A stretch of 64,000 bases of DNA from Nonomuraea muscovyensis (GCF_014207745.1 NZ_JACHJB010000002.1:2108001-2172000); one strand, 5' to 3'. Shown: positions 51,029 to 60,777, counted from the first letter of the stretch. Numbers and translations: made by a program. Notes: generated by a model from the letters alone, not told the origin.

Positions 51029-51975
51029 CCGGCCAGGAACCTCCGCACGTCCTCGACCTCCGCCGCCAGCGGGCCGGCCGGGATCTCGCCGAAGGGCGAG
51101 ACGGTGACCTCCGCGCCCTTGCGCGTCCAGACGCCCGCCGCCAGGCCGTCGACCAGCACGACGGGCCGCAGGATGCCACCGCCCGGGAACACCGTGCGGG
51201 CGTGCCCGGCCGGCACCACCGGGTCCCTGCTCCGCCAGCCGAGCAGATACTCGTCGAACGCCGGCAGGAGCCGGACCAGGGGCGCCCGTACCGGGTCGGG
51301 CGGCGCCGAGGGCGCGCTCAGCCGCCAGGCGGTGCGGGCCGCGCCCAGCGGCAGGCCCGACCAGGCGGCCAGGTCCTCCGGGGTGGCCGGGTGGTGGGCG
51401 CGGCGGTAGCGCAGCGCCAGCTCGCGCAGCGCCCGCTCCCGGTCCGGCTCGGGCCGGACGGGCGCGCCGAGCCAGTCGGCGGCGTGCACGTACGTCGGCT
51501 TGCCGGCACGCGACGGGCCGAGCACGGCCAGGCCGTGGAACGCGGCCAGGGCGACCAGGTGCACCACGCCCTGACCGCGCGCCCGGCCGCCCAGCCGGTC
51601 CTCCAGCTCGGCCTTGGTGAGCGGGCCCTGACCGGCCAGCGCGCCGTCGATCAGAGCCGGCAGGTCGTCGCCGGTGACACCTTCCTCGGCCAGGCGGCGC
51701 CGGGCGGCGGTGTCGCTTCTGGTCAGGGCGTGCACCCACGGCAGGTCGTCGACGTGGGTGAAGTGCAGGGTGCCGCGGAACCCCCAGGTGCGGACGATCT
51801 CGCGGCCCGCCCAGGCCGCCTCCACCTCGGCCAGGGTGAGCGTGGCCGAGCGGGCGCGCAGGCCGAGGCAGGCGGCGGTGACGTCCTGCGCCTGGACGGC
51901 GAGCAGGTGGCGGACGACCTCGCCGGTGCCCGGACCGGGTGGGCGGTGCAGCAGCTGCGCCTCGACACTTCTCAT
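51025..51975 (-). CDS. Winged-helix DNA-binding domain protein (HTH_42, AlkX/YcaQ-like)
   Basis: 316 residues from ATG 51975, with GGAGG nine bases before it. The family (PF06224) is visible from VRHLLAVQAQDVTAACLGLR, the TWGFRGTLHFTHVDDLPW block, and RLLPAFDEYLLGWRSRD with the conserved Asp-Glu-Tyr-Leu, then GGGILRPVVLVDGLAAGVWT. Two members, AlkZ and YcaQ, are DNA glycosylases acting on interstrand cross-links through a QxQ or QxD catalytic motif; the VQAQD segment near residue 33 here has that form, so glycosylase activity is possible. No antibiotic cluster accompanies it, so a housekeeping repair role is more likely than self-resistance. Confidence 0.85.
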   Translation of the reverse strand: MRSVEAQLLHRPPGPGTGEVVRHLLAVQAQDVTAACLGLRARSATLTLAEVEAAWAGREIVRTWGFRGTLHFTHVDDLPWVHALTRSDTAARRRLAEEGVTGDDLPALIDGALAGQGPLTKAELEDRLGGRARGQGVVHLVALAAFHGLAVLGPSRAGKPTYVHAADWLGAPVRPEPDRERALRELALRYRRAHHPATPEDLAAWSGLPLGAARTAWRLSAPSAPPDPVRAPLVRLLPAFDEYLLGWRSRDPVVPAGHARTVFPGGGILRPVVLVDGLAAGVWTRKGAEVTVSPFGEIPAGPLAAEVEDVRRFLAG

Positions 51976-52011
51976 GCACCGCATCCTCCCGCAGTCCGGG
52001 CGGGCGCGTGA

Positions 52012-53421
<1,410 letters not shown>

Positions 53422-53631
53422 GGCGGTGGCCTTTCGTGTCCCGGTGGGGCCGGTGGGATGGACCGTGCGGTGCAGCGGGGCCGTACGGGTCCGCGGCAAC
53501 GTACCAACGCGGGTGACATGAGCCCCAGCGACGCCGTCACCCGCACCGGGCCGCCCGGCGGGCCGGGGGTCGCGCAGGCACGTTCGCCCTGGTCCGGCAG
53601 GGTGATCGGCGTGCCGTACCCGCTCTGGGGA

Positions 53632-53646
53632 GGTGAAAGTTTCACC
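53632..53646. promoter_or_regulatory. GGTGAAAGTTTCACC palindrome in the 53422-53823 gap
   Basis: Seven-base arms GGTGAAA/TTTCACC around one G. The core equals the site at 45191-45203 in the GH48-GH6 promoter region. It could control the endoglucanase (start 211 bases away, minus strand) or the kleisin-like gene (plus strand). The remainder of this 402-base gap holds no gene I recognise; near its end TTGTCG (53794) and TTAGAG (53815) could be a promoter giving a nearly leaderless message for the gene at 53824. Confidence 0.5.
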
Positions 53647-53823
53647 GCGTGCCGGGCGTCGGGGAGCGCCGTCCCCGCGGACGGCGGACGGCGCGGGCGG
53701 TGGAGCCCCGGCGGACCGCGGACGGCTCAGGGAACGCCGTCCGAGCGGGCCGTGGAGGTGGCGGGCGCGCCCGGGGCGCCTGCCGGTCCTGGATTGTCGG
53801 CGCGAAGCCTTACCTTAGAGCGC

Positions 53824-55023
53824 GTGTCCGATCAGCCACTGACCCTCGACGCGGCCCTCACCGACGAGGCCGTCCTGTCGACCTACCGCCGGATGTTCGC
53901 CGCGCTCGCCCGCGACAGCGGTGCCGTCGTCGACGATCCCGCCCTGGTCGACATCGCCGAGACGCTGTTCGCGGCGTTCGCCGAGGCGGGCGAGGAGTGG
54001 CTGACGCACGAGCAGATGCGCTTCGCCTGCCGCGCCTACCCGGCCGACCAGTTCGACAACCGGCTGCGGGTCCTCAAGGGGCTCGGCGCGATCCGCGAGG
54101 TGTTCCCCAAGCCGCACCAGCTCCGCTACCGCGCCTCGTTCACCAGCGTCGTCGGGCTGATGTTCATCCGGCGGATGATGGACGACGGCGGCCAGTCCGA
54201 GATGCACCGGCTGCTCGCCCTCGAAGACCTCAACGTCGCCGACCCGCGCACCACGATGGAGGAGGCCAGGCAGAGCGCCGCCAACCTGGCGCGGGCGTTC
54301 CGGCTGTGGGCGCTGGAGCTGATCACGCTGACCACCGGCACGATCGAGGAGCTGCGCGAGCAGGCGCCCAAGCTGTGGGGCACTGAGGAGATCGCACGCC
54401 GGGCGCAGAGCCTGCACGGCACGATCCTGACCCGCTGGCCCGAGCTCGACCGCGTCTGCACCGACCTGCGGGCGGCCATCTACGCCTACAGCGACGCCTC
54501 CCGGCGCGCGGCCGGCCGGCTGGCCGACTCGGCGGGCACGACGCGCAACCTGACGCTGCTGCCGACCGAGACGTGGCGGACGTTCACGCAGACGGCCGGC
54601 AAGGAGCGGCTCGCGGCGGTGCTCGACGGGTTCGTGTTCGACGCGCCGGCGCCGTGGCACGATCCGGCCGCGATCGCGCGGGCCGTCGACGAGGCGCCCC
54701 GCCCGGCTCCGGCGCAGCCCACTCCCCCGCGTTCCGCCCTTCCCGACGCGGGCCCCGAGGGTTCCCTCGGCTCCTCGCCGACGGCCGCGCTGGAGCGGCT
54801 GACGGAGGTGGCCGAGTCGCTGCTGGGGTCCTCGTCCAGGGTGGCGCTGGCCGACGTGCTCGGCTCCGACTGGCCCTCGGCCCGCCGCCTGCTGGCCGAC
54901 CTGACCACCGTGGACCTCCGGCCGGAGCTGCCCTACCGGCTGACGTGGTCCGACGACCTCACGATCGACCCGTCCCGCGAGCCGTCCTGGCTGTCCCACG
55001 GCCACCTGGAGCGCGCCCCGTGA
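53824..55023 (+). CDS. Kleisin-like subunit of a condensin-type (MukF/JetA-like) system
   Basis: 399 residues from GTG 53824. I do not recognise a named family by sequence. The N-terminal about 110 residues look like a winged helix (ALVDIAETLFAAFAEAGEEW then LTHEQMRFACRAY and DNRLRVLKGLGAIREVFPK). A long helical middle (about 125-260) includes EEARQSAANLARAFRLWALE and ELREQAPKLWGTEEIARRAQ. A Pro-rich linker (about 290-320) precedes a C-terminal small domain (about 325-399) ending in PYRLTWSDDLTID. That plan, N-winged helix, helical core and C-winged helix, is the one of bacterial kleisins such as MukF and JetA. Position as first gene before a kite-like and an SMC-like gene supports it. The call is inference from architecture and order. 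Confidence 0.6.
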   Translation: MSDQPLTLDAALTDEAVLSTYRRMFAALARDSGAVVDDPALVDIAETLFAAFAEAGEEWLTHEQMRFACRAYPADQFDNRLRVLKGLGAIREVFPKPHQLRYRASFTSVVGLMFIRRMMDDGGQSEMHRLLALEDLNVADPRTTMEEARQSAANLARAFRLWALELITLTTGTIEELREQAPKLWGTEEIARRAQSLHGTILTRWPELDRVCTDLRAAIYAYSDASRRAAGRLADSAGTTRNLTLLPTETWRTFTQTAGKERLAAVLDGFVFDAPAPWHDPAAIARAVDEAPRPAPAQPTPPRSALPDAGPEGSLGSSPTAALERLTEVAESLLGSSSRVALADVLGSDWPSARRLLADLTTVDLRPELPYRLTWSDDLTIDPSREPSWLSHGHLERAP

Positions 55024-55110
55024 CCCGGCCCCCGTCCCCGGGCGGGCACCCCGCGCCCCGCCGACCGCCGCACGGACCCGGCCTCGTCACCCGTGACCGC
55101 CGCACGGGGC

Positions 55111-55399
55111 GCGTCGCAGTCCCTGACCGTCGTACGGACCGCATCGCAGTCCCTGACCGTCGTACGGACCGCATCGCAGTCCCTGACCGTCGTACGGACC
55201 GCGTCGCAGTCCCTGACCGTCGTACGGACCGCATCGCAGTCCCTGACCGTCGTACGGACCGCATCGCAGTCCCTGACCGTCGTACGGACCGCGTCGCAGT
55301 CCCTGACCGTCGTACGGACCGCATCGCAGTCCCTGACCGTCGTACGGACCGCATCGCAGTCCCTGACCGTCGTACGGACCGCATCGCAGTCCCTGACCG
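55111..55399 (+). repeat. 30-bp tandem repeat array (9 full units plus 19 bases)
   Basis: Unit gcRtcgcagtccctgacc followed by gtcgtacggacc, where R at position 3 is the only variable base. Units begin at 55111, 55141 and every 30 bases to 55351; a partial unit runs 55381-55399. R reads G,A,A,G,A,A,G,A,A,A, a period of three units (90 bp). The array lies between the kleisin-like stop (55023) and the kite-like start (55418) and has no spacers, so it is not CRISPR. Each unit contains CCGT-CGT-ACGG, a 4-bp stem. The kite-like reading frame meets a TGA in each unit, so the array is not part of that protein. The rest of the 394-base gap has nothing recognised. Confidence 0.97.
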
Positions 55400-55417
55400 C
55401 CGCCTGGAGTGCCTCAC

Positions 55418-56989
55418 ATGACCCGCGCCGACGACGCCACCGCGCACGTGCTCGCCCGGGCGGGCGGCCCGCTCCGTCTCGGGGCGGGAGTCGCCGCCCC
55501 TGCCGGCATGCTCCGGCTCACCCGCCCCGACTCCACCGGCGAGGCGCTGCCCGTGTGGCCCGACGGGGCGACCCCGTCGCTGCTGGAGGAGTACCAGGTG
55601 GCGCCGGTCCCGGTGGAGCGCGCCGGCGAGACGCGGCGGGTCCTCGCGGCCTGCCTCAAGTGCTGCTGGACCGACCAGTCCGCGGACCCCTGGCCGGGCG
55701 ACCCCGCTCCGGTGGAGCTGGTGCTCGACACCTACCGTGCGCTGATCGGGCGCACCGACGACCTCATGCGCAACTGGGCGATCGGCGCGCTGCGACGACT
55801 GCACGACTCCGCCTGGATCGTCATGGCAGACGGTCTGATCACGCTGGGGCCGCGCTGCGCCCTGTGGCCGGTGGAGTCGTACGCGCAGCTCAAGGAGCTC
55901 GTACGACGCCTCCCGGACCCGGAGCGCACAGCGCTGACCGTGGTGGCCGACGCCGACATCGTCGCCGCCGCCCGCCCGGACACGCCCGCCCCCGACCCGG
56001 CCACGCAGGCGAGCCCCGTCCTCGCCTCCTCCACCCGGCCGGACACCACCGACCACCCACCGTCCACGCCGGAACCGGACACCGCCCTTCACCGGCCGTC
56101 CACGCCCGAACCGCACACCACCCCCCACCGGCCGTCCACGCCCGAACCGCACACCACCCCCCACCGGCCGTCCACGCCTGGGCCGGACACCACCCACCGG
56201 CCGTCCACGCTTGGGCCGGACACGACCCACCGCGGACCGTCCACGGCCGGGCGCGACGTCAGCGCGGTGCGCGCACGCCTCGGTGGGCAGGCCGAGGCCG
56301 GCGCGGCCGAGTTCGACGATCTGCTGGGCGGTTACGACGAGCGGCGACGGGCCGAGCTGGTGGCGGCCTTCGTGGCGGTGGAGCATGCCGGGGAGCCCGT
56401 GCTGGAGGCCAGGTTCCTGGCCCTGCGCGACCCGGCGCTGCGGCACAGCCTGGGCGAGATGCTGGCCCGGCGCGGGCGGACGCTGATCCAGCACCGCGAA
56501 CGCTGGATCTCCGGCTACGACGACCACACCGCGGCCCGGGCGGCCCGGCTGCTGGGCGACGGCGGCGACCTGCCAAGTCCCGGTGGGGCGCGTTCCGGAG
56601 GCCAGGGCCCGGGTGGGCCGGCGAGCCTGGGCGAGGCGGAGAAGGCGGTGCTGACCCTGGTGCTCGTGCACTCGGTGGCGATCCCCCGGGCGGAGGGCGT
56701 GCTGCCCGAGGACACCTGGTCGTCGCCGCACCCCACACCGGTCGACGAGCTGCGACGCCACACGCAGGTGCCGATCGGCGAGCTGGAGGCCGCTCTGCGG
56801 ACGTTGCGCCATGCCGGCCTGCTGACCCAGGTGAAGGCCGGTGAGGAGGCGGGCGGCTACGTGCCGGGGCCGCAGTTCCACCGGCTCACCCCGGCAGTGA
56901 GGCGACGGCTGCAGGAGGAGCTGATCCTCGCGGCCGGCCCGCACAGCCCTCTGGCCGGCGCCGTACGCGCCCGCAGATCGGCCGAGTAG
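55418..56989 (+). CDS. Kite-like (MukE/JetB-like) tandem winged-helix subunit with repeat linker
   Basis: 523 residues from ATG 55418, chosen because GGAG lies eight bases upstream; GTG 55409 lacks a site. Family not recognised by sequence. A first folded part (about 1-180) contains RAGETRRVLAACLKCCWTDQ, then LIGRTDDLMRNWAIGALRRL and VMADGLITLGPRCALWPVES, readable as a winged helix. Residues about 190-285 are a Pro/Thr/His-rich linker with repeated HRPSTPEPHTTP units. A helical part (about 290-385) precedes a second winged helix (about 400-500: EAEKAVLTLVLVHSVAIPR, VDELRRHTQVPIGELEAALR, LRHAGLLTQVKAGEE). Two winged helices are the hallmark of kite proteins that bind the kleisin in MukBEF/Mks/Wadjet. 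The size is larger than usual kites (about 200-250) because of the linker and extra helices. Confidence 0.55.
   Translation: MTRADDATAHVLARAGGPLRLGAGVAAPAGMLRLTRPDSTGEALPVWPDGATPSLLEEYQVAPVPVERAGETRRVLAACLKCCWTDQSADPWPGDPAPVELVLDTYRALIGRTDDLMRNWAIGALRRLHDSAWIVMADGLITLGPRCALWPVESYAQLKELVRRLPDPERTALTVVADADIVAAARPDTPAPDPATQASPVLASSTRPDTTDHPPSTPEPDTALHRPSTPEPHTTPHRPSTPEPHTTPHRPSTPGPDTTHRPSTLGPDTTHRGPSTAGRDVSAVRARLGGQAEAGAAEFDDLLGGYDERRRAELVAAFVAVEHAGEPVLEARFLALRDPALRHSLGEMLARRGRTLIQHRERWISGYDDHTAARAARLLGDGGDLPSPGGARSGGQGPGGPASLGEAEKAVLTLVLVHSVAIPRAEGVLPEDTWSSPHPTPVDELRRHTQVPIGELEAALRTLRHAGLLTQVKAGEEAGGYVPGPQFHRLTPAVRRRLQEELILAAGPHSPLAGAVRARRSAE
56050..56255 (+). repeat. Coding repeats in the kite-like gene linker
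   Basis: Units encoding HRPSTPEPHTTP and shorter variants (THRPSTLGPDT) occur about six times; the DNA caccggccgtccacgcc is repeated almost exactly. They give a long flexible Pro-rich segment between two predicted folded parts. Confidence 0.75.
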
Positions 56990-57130
56990 GCGAGAGATGC
57001 GACATCTGGAGACGAGTCGAAGCGGTCCGGGGTGAGCGGCCGGTAGGGGGCCGAGAGCAGGGCCGCGAAGAGGTGTCCGGCGATGGGCCGGTCAGGTGAA
57101 CGACAGACGGAAGGGTAACGGGGGTTCGAG

Positions 57131-60100
57131 GTGTCGCAGATGGAGAACGTGGTCGGAGACCGGGTGCTGATCGCCGTGCAGGCGGTCAACATCTCGCGGT
57201 TGTCGACCCATCCGGTGCCGACCGTCCCGGGCACGCTCATCGTCGTCGCCGGGGCGGGGCCCAAGGACTCCAACGGTGCCGGCAAGTCGTCGTTCATCGC
57301 CTCGATCACGGCGTTGCTGGGAGACGAGCAGTGGCGGTTCGCCTCGGGTGCGAAGGCGGTGTCGGAGCTGCTGTTCAACGCGGAGCTGGCCAGCGGTGCG
57401 GGCGCCCGGCAGTGGGCCAGCGCCGGCCACGGCTACATCGTGGGCGTCTTCGGCCACCCCGACGTCGCCGCTGCCGGGACTCTCACCGGCGACACGAGCG
57501 GGCGGGCCGCCGAGGGGGCGCTCGGTTCCGCCGCGCGAGCGGTCGCCGGGGCTGACGCCGATGCCGGGGCCGGGGCCGGGGAGGACGGTGGCGCGCCGGG
57601 GCGGATCGGTGAGACGGTCGTCGCCGAGGGCGAGGGGGCGGGTGGGGAGCTGTTCGCGGTGCCCGACACCTCCGGTGGGGCGCTCACCGTGTGGCTCAGG
57701 GTCAACCAGGAGGCGCCGCACCTGGAGATCCGGTGGCGTGACGGGGTGCACCTGGCCGCGGCCGCGTCCGAGGCCGAGCGGGTGGCGCGGGCCGATGACA
57801 TCTGGGCGTCGCTCCCCCGGTCGGCCGGGCGGCGGGACGTGGTGGCGCGTGACCTGACCAAGGTGCTGTACGGCGACCGGGTGCGCTGCGTGTCGTTCCT
57901 GTCGACGTCCGTGCGCAGCAAGGTGGCCACCAACCTGCTGTCGCAGCCGCTCAACGAGATCTCGCCGGAGCGGGTGTTCGAGGCCATCGCGGCGCTGACG
58001 GGGCTCGACTCCGAGCTGGAGCAGGAGCGTGAGGCGCGGCGCGACGAGCACGCCAAGCGGGTGCGGGCCGCGCAGGCGGGCGAGCGGCTGGCCGAGTTCG
58101 AGGCGGAGTCGAAGGCGTTGCTGGCCACGTTCGACCGGCGTGACCAGGCGCGGATCCGGCTGGCCGACGCGCTGCGGTGCTGGCGCGGCCGGCAGGCGCG
58201 CAAGCTGGCCGACGCCGCCGCGAAGGACGATGTGCTCGCCGCCGAGCTCGAACGGCACCGGCTGGCCGGCGAGGCGGCGGCTGAGGCCATCGCACTGGTC
58301 AAGGCGGAGATCTCGACGCTGCGTGAGGACACTCTCGACCGGCAGGTCGGCGAGGCGCGCAGGGAGCTGGCGGCGCTGCAGGCGCGGGCCGCCAAGCTGG
58401 AGGCCGACCGCGCGGTGGCGGAGAACACCGCCGACGAGCTGCGCGGCCGGATCCCGGCGCTGGAGGAGGCACGCAGGTTCGCCGACGGGCGGGACGTCCC
58501 GGCGGCGGAACGGGAGCTGCGCGAGGCGCGGCTGCGGCTGAACGAGGCGCTGAAGGCCCTGGGCGTGGCCGACCGGGAGGTGGCCGACGCGCAGGCGGCG
58601 CTGGACGACGCCGAGGGCGGCCCGGCCGCGGCCCAGCTCAACGTGCTGACGACCGCCGGGGTGCCCGCGACGGGGCTGCTGGACGCGCTGGACGTGGCGG
58701 AGCAGGCGCGCGACCACGCCGACGTGACGCTGCGGGGGTGGCCGCACGAGCACGCCGTGATCGTCGACGCCCGACTGCTGGGCGCCGCCGCCGAGGCCCT
58801 CGCGAAGCTGCCCGGGTCGGTGCTGGTGAGCGCCGCCGGCGTGAGCGTGGTGGGGGCGTTCGACGGGGTCGCCACGGGGCGGGAGGCGCGCATCAAGGCG
58901 GCCGAGCAGCGGCTCAACCGGGCCCGCGACGCCCAGGAGTCGGCCGCGCAGGCCGTACGGGAGGGTGAGGAGGCCGTCGCCGAGGCGCAGCGGCGGCTGG
59001 ACGGCGCGCGGGCGGGCGTGCGGCTCGGCGAGGTCGAGGCACAGCTCGCCGAGCGGCGGGCCAGGCTCGCCGAGCTGGCCGGCGCGCTGGAGGAGGTCAC
59101 CCCCGCCGTGGCCGAGGCCGAGCGGCAGGCGGGCGCGCTCGACTTCCGGGCCCGTACCCGCGACATGGAGATCGAACGTCTGGAGGGGCGCCGCCAGCGG
59201 CACGAGGGCGAACGCGCCCAGGCGCGCGACCAGCAGGCGCGCGTCACCGCCGAGCGGGACGCGCTCAAGCTGGCGGCGCTGGCCGCCGACTGGGGCGGCA
59301 CCGTGGACGGGGCGCGCGAGTGGCTGGCGGCCCTGCCCGAGGAGGAGCGGCCGCGCACGGCCGAGGAATGGTGGCGGATCGCCGAGCGGCACTTCGACCA
59401 GGCCCTGCGTGACACGTTCCCGGAGGAGGACGCCGAGATCCCGGAGGAACTGCGGTTCCTGCTGTCGGAGCGGGGCGGGAGCACGGCGCGGGAGCAGGCG
59501 ACGTTCGCGGCGGTGTGCGGGGCGCTGGCCTCCTACCTGCGGGGCCAGGAGGAGTACGAGAAGCACCAGCGGCGGCAGATCGAGGCGCAGCTCGTGTCGC
59601 GGCAGCGTGACCTGGCCGCCGCCGACAAGGGCGCGGAGGAGGCGGCGCAGTCGACGGCCGTGCACCGGGCGGCGCTCAGCGCGGCGATCAGGGCGAGGCT
59701 GACGCGGGTGGCCGAGGAGTTCGAGAAGCTCGACACCTCCTACGGCGGCTACGGGGCGACGCTGGAGTTCCCGGTGCCGCCCGCGCCGGCGGACCCGGAA
59801 CAGCGCTGGCAGTGGCGGGTGACGCCCAAGTGGCGGCGTGGCGAGGGACAGGGCTACGTGCCGTACAACCGGCGGGCCAACACGGCGCTGATGGACGAGA
59901 AGGCGGTCAAGCTGGTGTGCGCGGCGGCGATCGCGTCGTCCGGTGGCGGGCACCTGTGCCTGGTGCTGGACGAGCTGGGCCGCAACCTGGGCAAGGAGCA
60001 CCGGCGGGAGGCGGTGGCGCTGTTCCGCCGGATCGGCGAGACGTACGGGATCACGGTGATCGGGGCGCTGCAGGACGACATGGAGCCGTACGCGATCGAC

Positions 60101-60241
60101 GCGTGCGGCCAGTACGTCAAGCTGCGGCGCTCGTCGGACGCGATGCCGTACAACGAGCCGCCGGTGATCGTGGGGCACGACCGGCACGCCGAGCGGGTGC
60201 GGGCGCTGGCCGCGTACGTGGAGCGCCCGGCCGCGGTGTGA
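57131..60241 (+). CDS. SMC-like ATPase (MukB/JetC-like) with atypical ABC signature
   Basis: 1036 residues from GTG 57131; ATG 57140 with GAGG eight bases ahead is an alternative. The N-terminal head has an ABC/SMC Walker A: VAGAGPKDSNGAGKSSFIAS (about 40-59). A long coiled coil (about 300-485: ARRELAALQARAAKLEADRA and similar) leads to a globular hinge-like part (about 500-590: LNVLTTAGVPATGLLDALDV, VLVSAAGVSVVGAFDG). A second coiled coil (about 595-860) returns to the C-terminal head with GQGYVPYNRRANTALMDEKA where an SGGE-type signature is expected, then Walker B HLCLVLDELGRNLGK (about 950-964) and GETYGITVIGALQDDMEPY. The usual LSGGQ is not seen. Length and layout fit MukB/JetC condensin ATPases, and the two genes before it fit kleisin and kite subunits. 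Confidence 0.8.
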   Translation: MSQMENVVGDRVLIAVQAVNISRLSTHPVPTVPGTLIVVAGAGPKDSNGAGKSSFIASITALLGDEQWRFASGAKAVSELLFNAELASGAGARQWASAGHGYIVGVFGHPDVAAAGTLTGDTSGRAAEGALGSAARAVAGADADAGAGAGEDGGAPGRIGETVVAEGEGAGGELFAVPDTSGGALTVWLRVNQEAPHLEIRWRDGVHLAAAASEAERVARADDIWASLPRSAGRRDVVARDLTKVLYGDRVRCVSFLSTSVRSKVATNLLSQPLNEISPERVFEAIAALTGLDSELEQEREARRDEHAKRVRAAQAGERLAEFEAESKALLATFDRRDQARIRLADALRCWRGRQARKLADAAAKDDVLAAELERHRLAGEAAAEAIALVKAEISTLREDTLDRQVGEARRELAALQARAAKLEADRAVAENTADELRGRIPALEEARRFADGRDVPAAERELREARLRLNEALKALGVADREVADAQAALDDAEGGPAAAQLNVLTTAGVPATGLLDALDVAEQARDHADVTLRGWPHEHAVIVDARLLGAAAEALAKLPGSVLVSAAGVSVVGAFDGVATGREARIKAAEQRLNRARDAQESAAQAVREGEEAVAEAQRRLDGARAGVRLGEVEAQLAERRARLAELAGALEEVTPAVAEAERQAGALDFRARTRDMEIERLEGRRQRHEGERAQARDQQARVTAERDALKLAALAADWGGTVDGAREWLAALPEEERPRTAEEWWRIAERHFDQALRDTFPEEDAEIPEELRFLLSERGGSTAREQATFAAVCGALASYLRGQEEYEKHQRRQIEAQLVSRQRDLAAADKGAEEAAQSTAVHRAALSAAIRARLTRVAEEFEKLDTSYGGYGATLEFPVPPAPADPEQRWQWRVTPKWRRGEGQGYVPYNRRANTALMDEKAVKLVCAAAIASSGGGHLCLVLDELGRNLGKEHRREAVALFRRIGETYGITVIGALQDDMEPYAIDACGQYVKLRRSSDAMPYNEPPVIVGHDRHAERVRALAAYVERPAAV

Positions 60242-60294
60242 CGGCCTCACCCGCCGCGGGCGGCGCGGGTCACGCCCGTTCCGCCCGGCGCGGG

Positions 60295-60735
60295 TCAGGT
60301 TCGGGCGGCGGCCACGTCCGGCCGGGACGTCCACGCCTTCGCAATCCATTCCGGAAACAGGTGGAAGCAGGAGTTGATCAGCATGCCGCGCAGGGTGGCG
60401 TCCTTGGCGGCCAGGGTGAACAGGTTGCTCGGGCCGGGGACCGGCTCGGTGGCGTCGTAGGAGCTGATCGCGCCCACCATCGCGATCCTGCCGCCGTGAC
60501 GCAGTGCGTCGATGGCCGCCACCAGGTGGTCGCCGCCGACGTGGTCGACGTAGACGTCGATGCCGTCGGGGGCGGCCTTGGCCAGTTGCTCGGTGACCGA
60601 ACCGGCACGGTAGTCGATCGCGGCGTCGTAGCCGAAGTCCTGCACGAGCTTCTTCGCCTTCAGCGTCCCGCCCGCGGAACCGATCAGACGGGAGGCCCCG
60701 AGCTTGCGGGCGAGCTGCCCGGCGACGCGCGGCCC
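60295..60735 (-). pseudogene. Truncated MDR-family NADP-dependent oxidoreductase
   Basis: On the reverse strand the frame from about 60735 reads VAGQLARKLGASRLIGSAGG, then QDFGYDAAIDYRAGSVTEQL, DGIDVYVDHVGGDHL, GGRIAMVGAISSYDATEPVP and NLFTLAAKDATLRGML before a stop at 60295. This is the Rossmann half of the zinc-independent medium-chain dehydrogenase/quinone reductase (curcumin-reductase-like) family. The N-terminal catalytic half is missing: the frame meets the hairpin at 60734-60771. The C-terminus also ends early. It is a broken gene, perhaps truncated by the event that brought in the M23-type gene. Confidence 0.75.
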
Positions 60736-60771
60736 ATGATGGACCCCGGTCGGCGCCGGGGTCCATCATGG
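60734..60771 (-). terminator. Perfect hairpin after the M23-type gene
   Basis: CCATGATGGACCCCGG and CCGGGGTCCATCATGG pair over 16 bp around TCGGCG, seven bases past the M23-type stop. It is the likely terminator of that gene and also the junction with the truncated oxidoreductase. Confidence 0.85.
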
Positions 60772-60777
60772 CGTTTC

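Noticed and set aside
51025..51975. Self-resistance DNA glycosylase of an antibiotic cluster
   Set aside because: The AlkZ/YcaQ resemblance is real, but there are no biosynthetic genes nearby.
55111..55399. CRISPR array
   Set aside because: Units are contiguous 30-mers with no unique spacers and no cas genes nearby; it is a simple tandem repeat.
54573..56944. Long ORFs through the 30-bp array on both strands (repeats reading ASQSLTVVRT, IAVPDRRTDR or RRSGTAMRSV)
   Set aside because: A 30-bp repeat stays open in any frame without a stop in the unit; these frames overlap the kleisin-like and kite-like genes and have no ribosome site or family resemblance.
57092..60769. 1225-residue minus-strand ORF opposite the SMC-like gene
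   Set aside because: Codon composition is that of an antisense frame in high-GC DNA (His/Arg/Gly/Pro-rich); the plus-strand protein has clear ATPase motifs.
60242..60777. JetD/MksG nuclease gene downstream of the SMC-like ATPase
   Set aside because: The plus strand has no suitable ORF and the minus strand is an oxidoreductase remnant, so no fourth subunit is visible.
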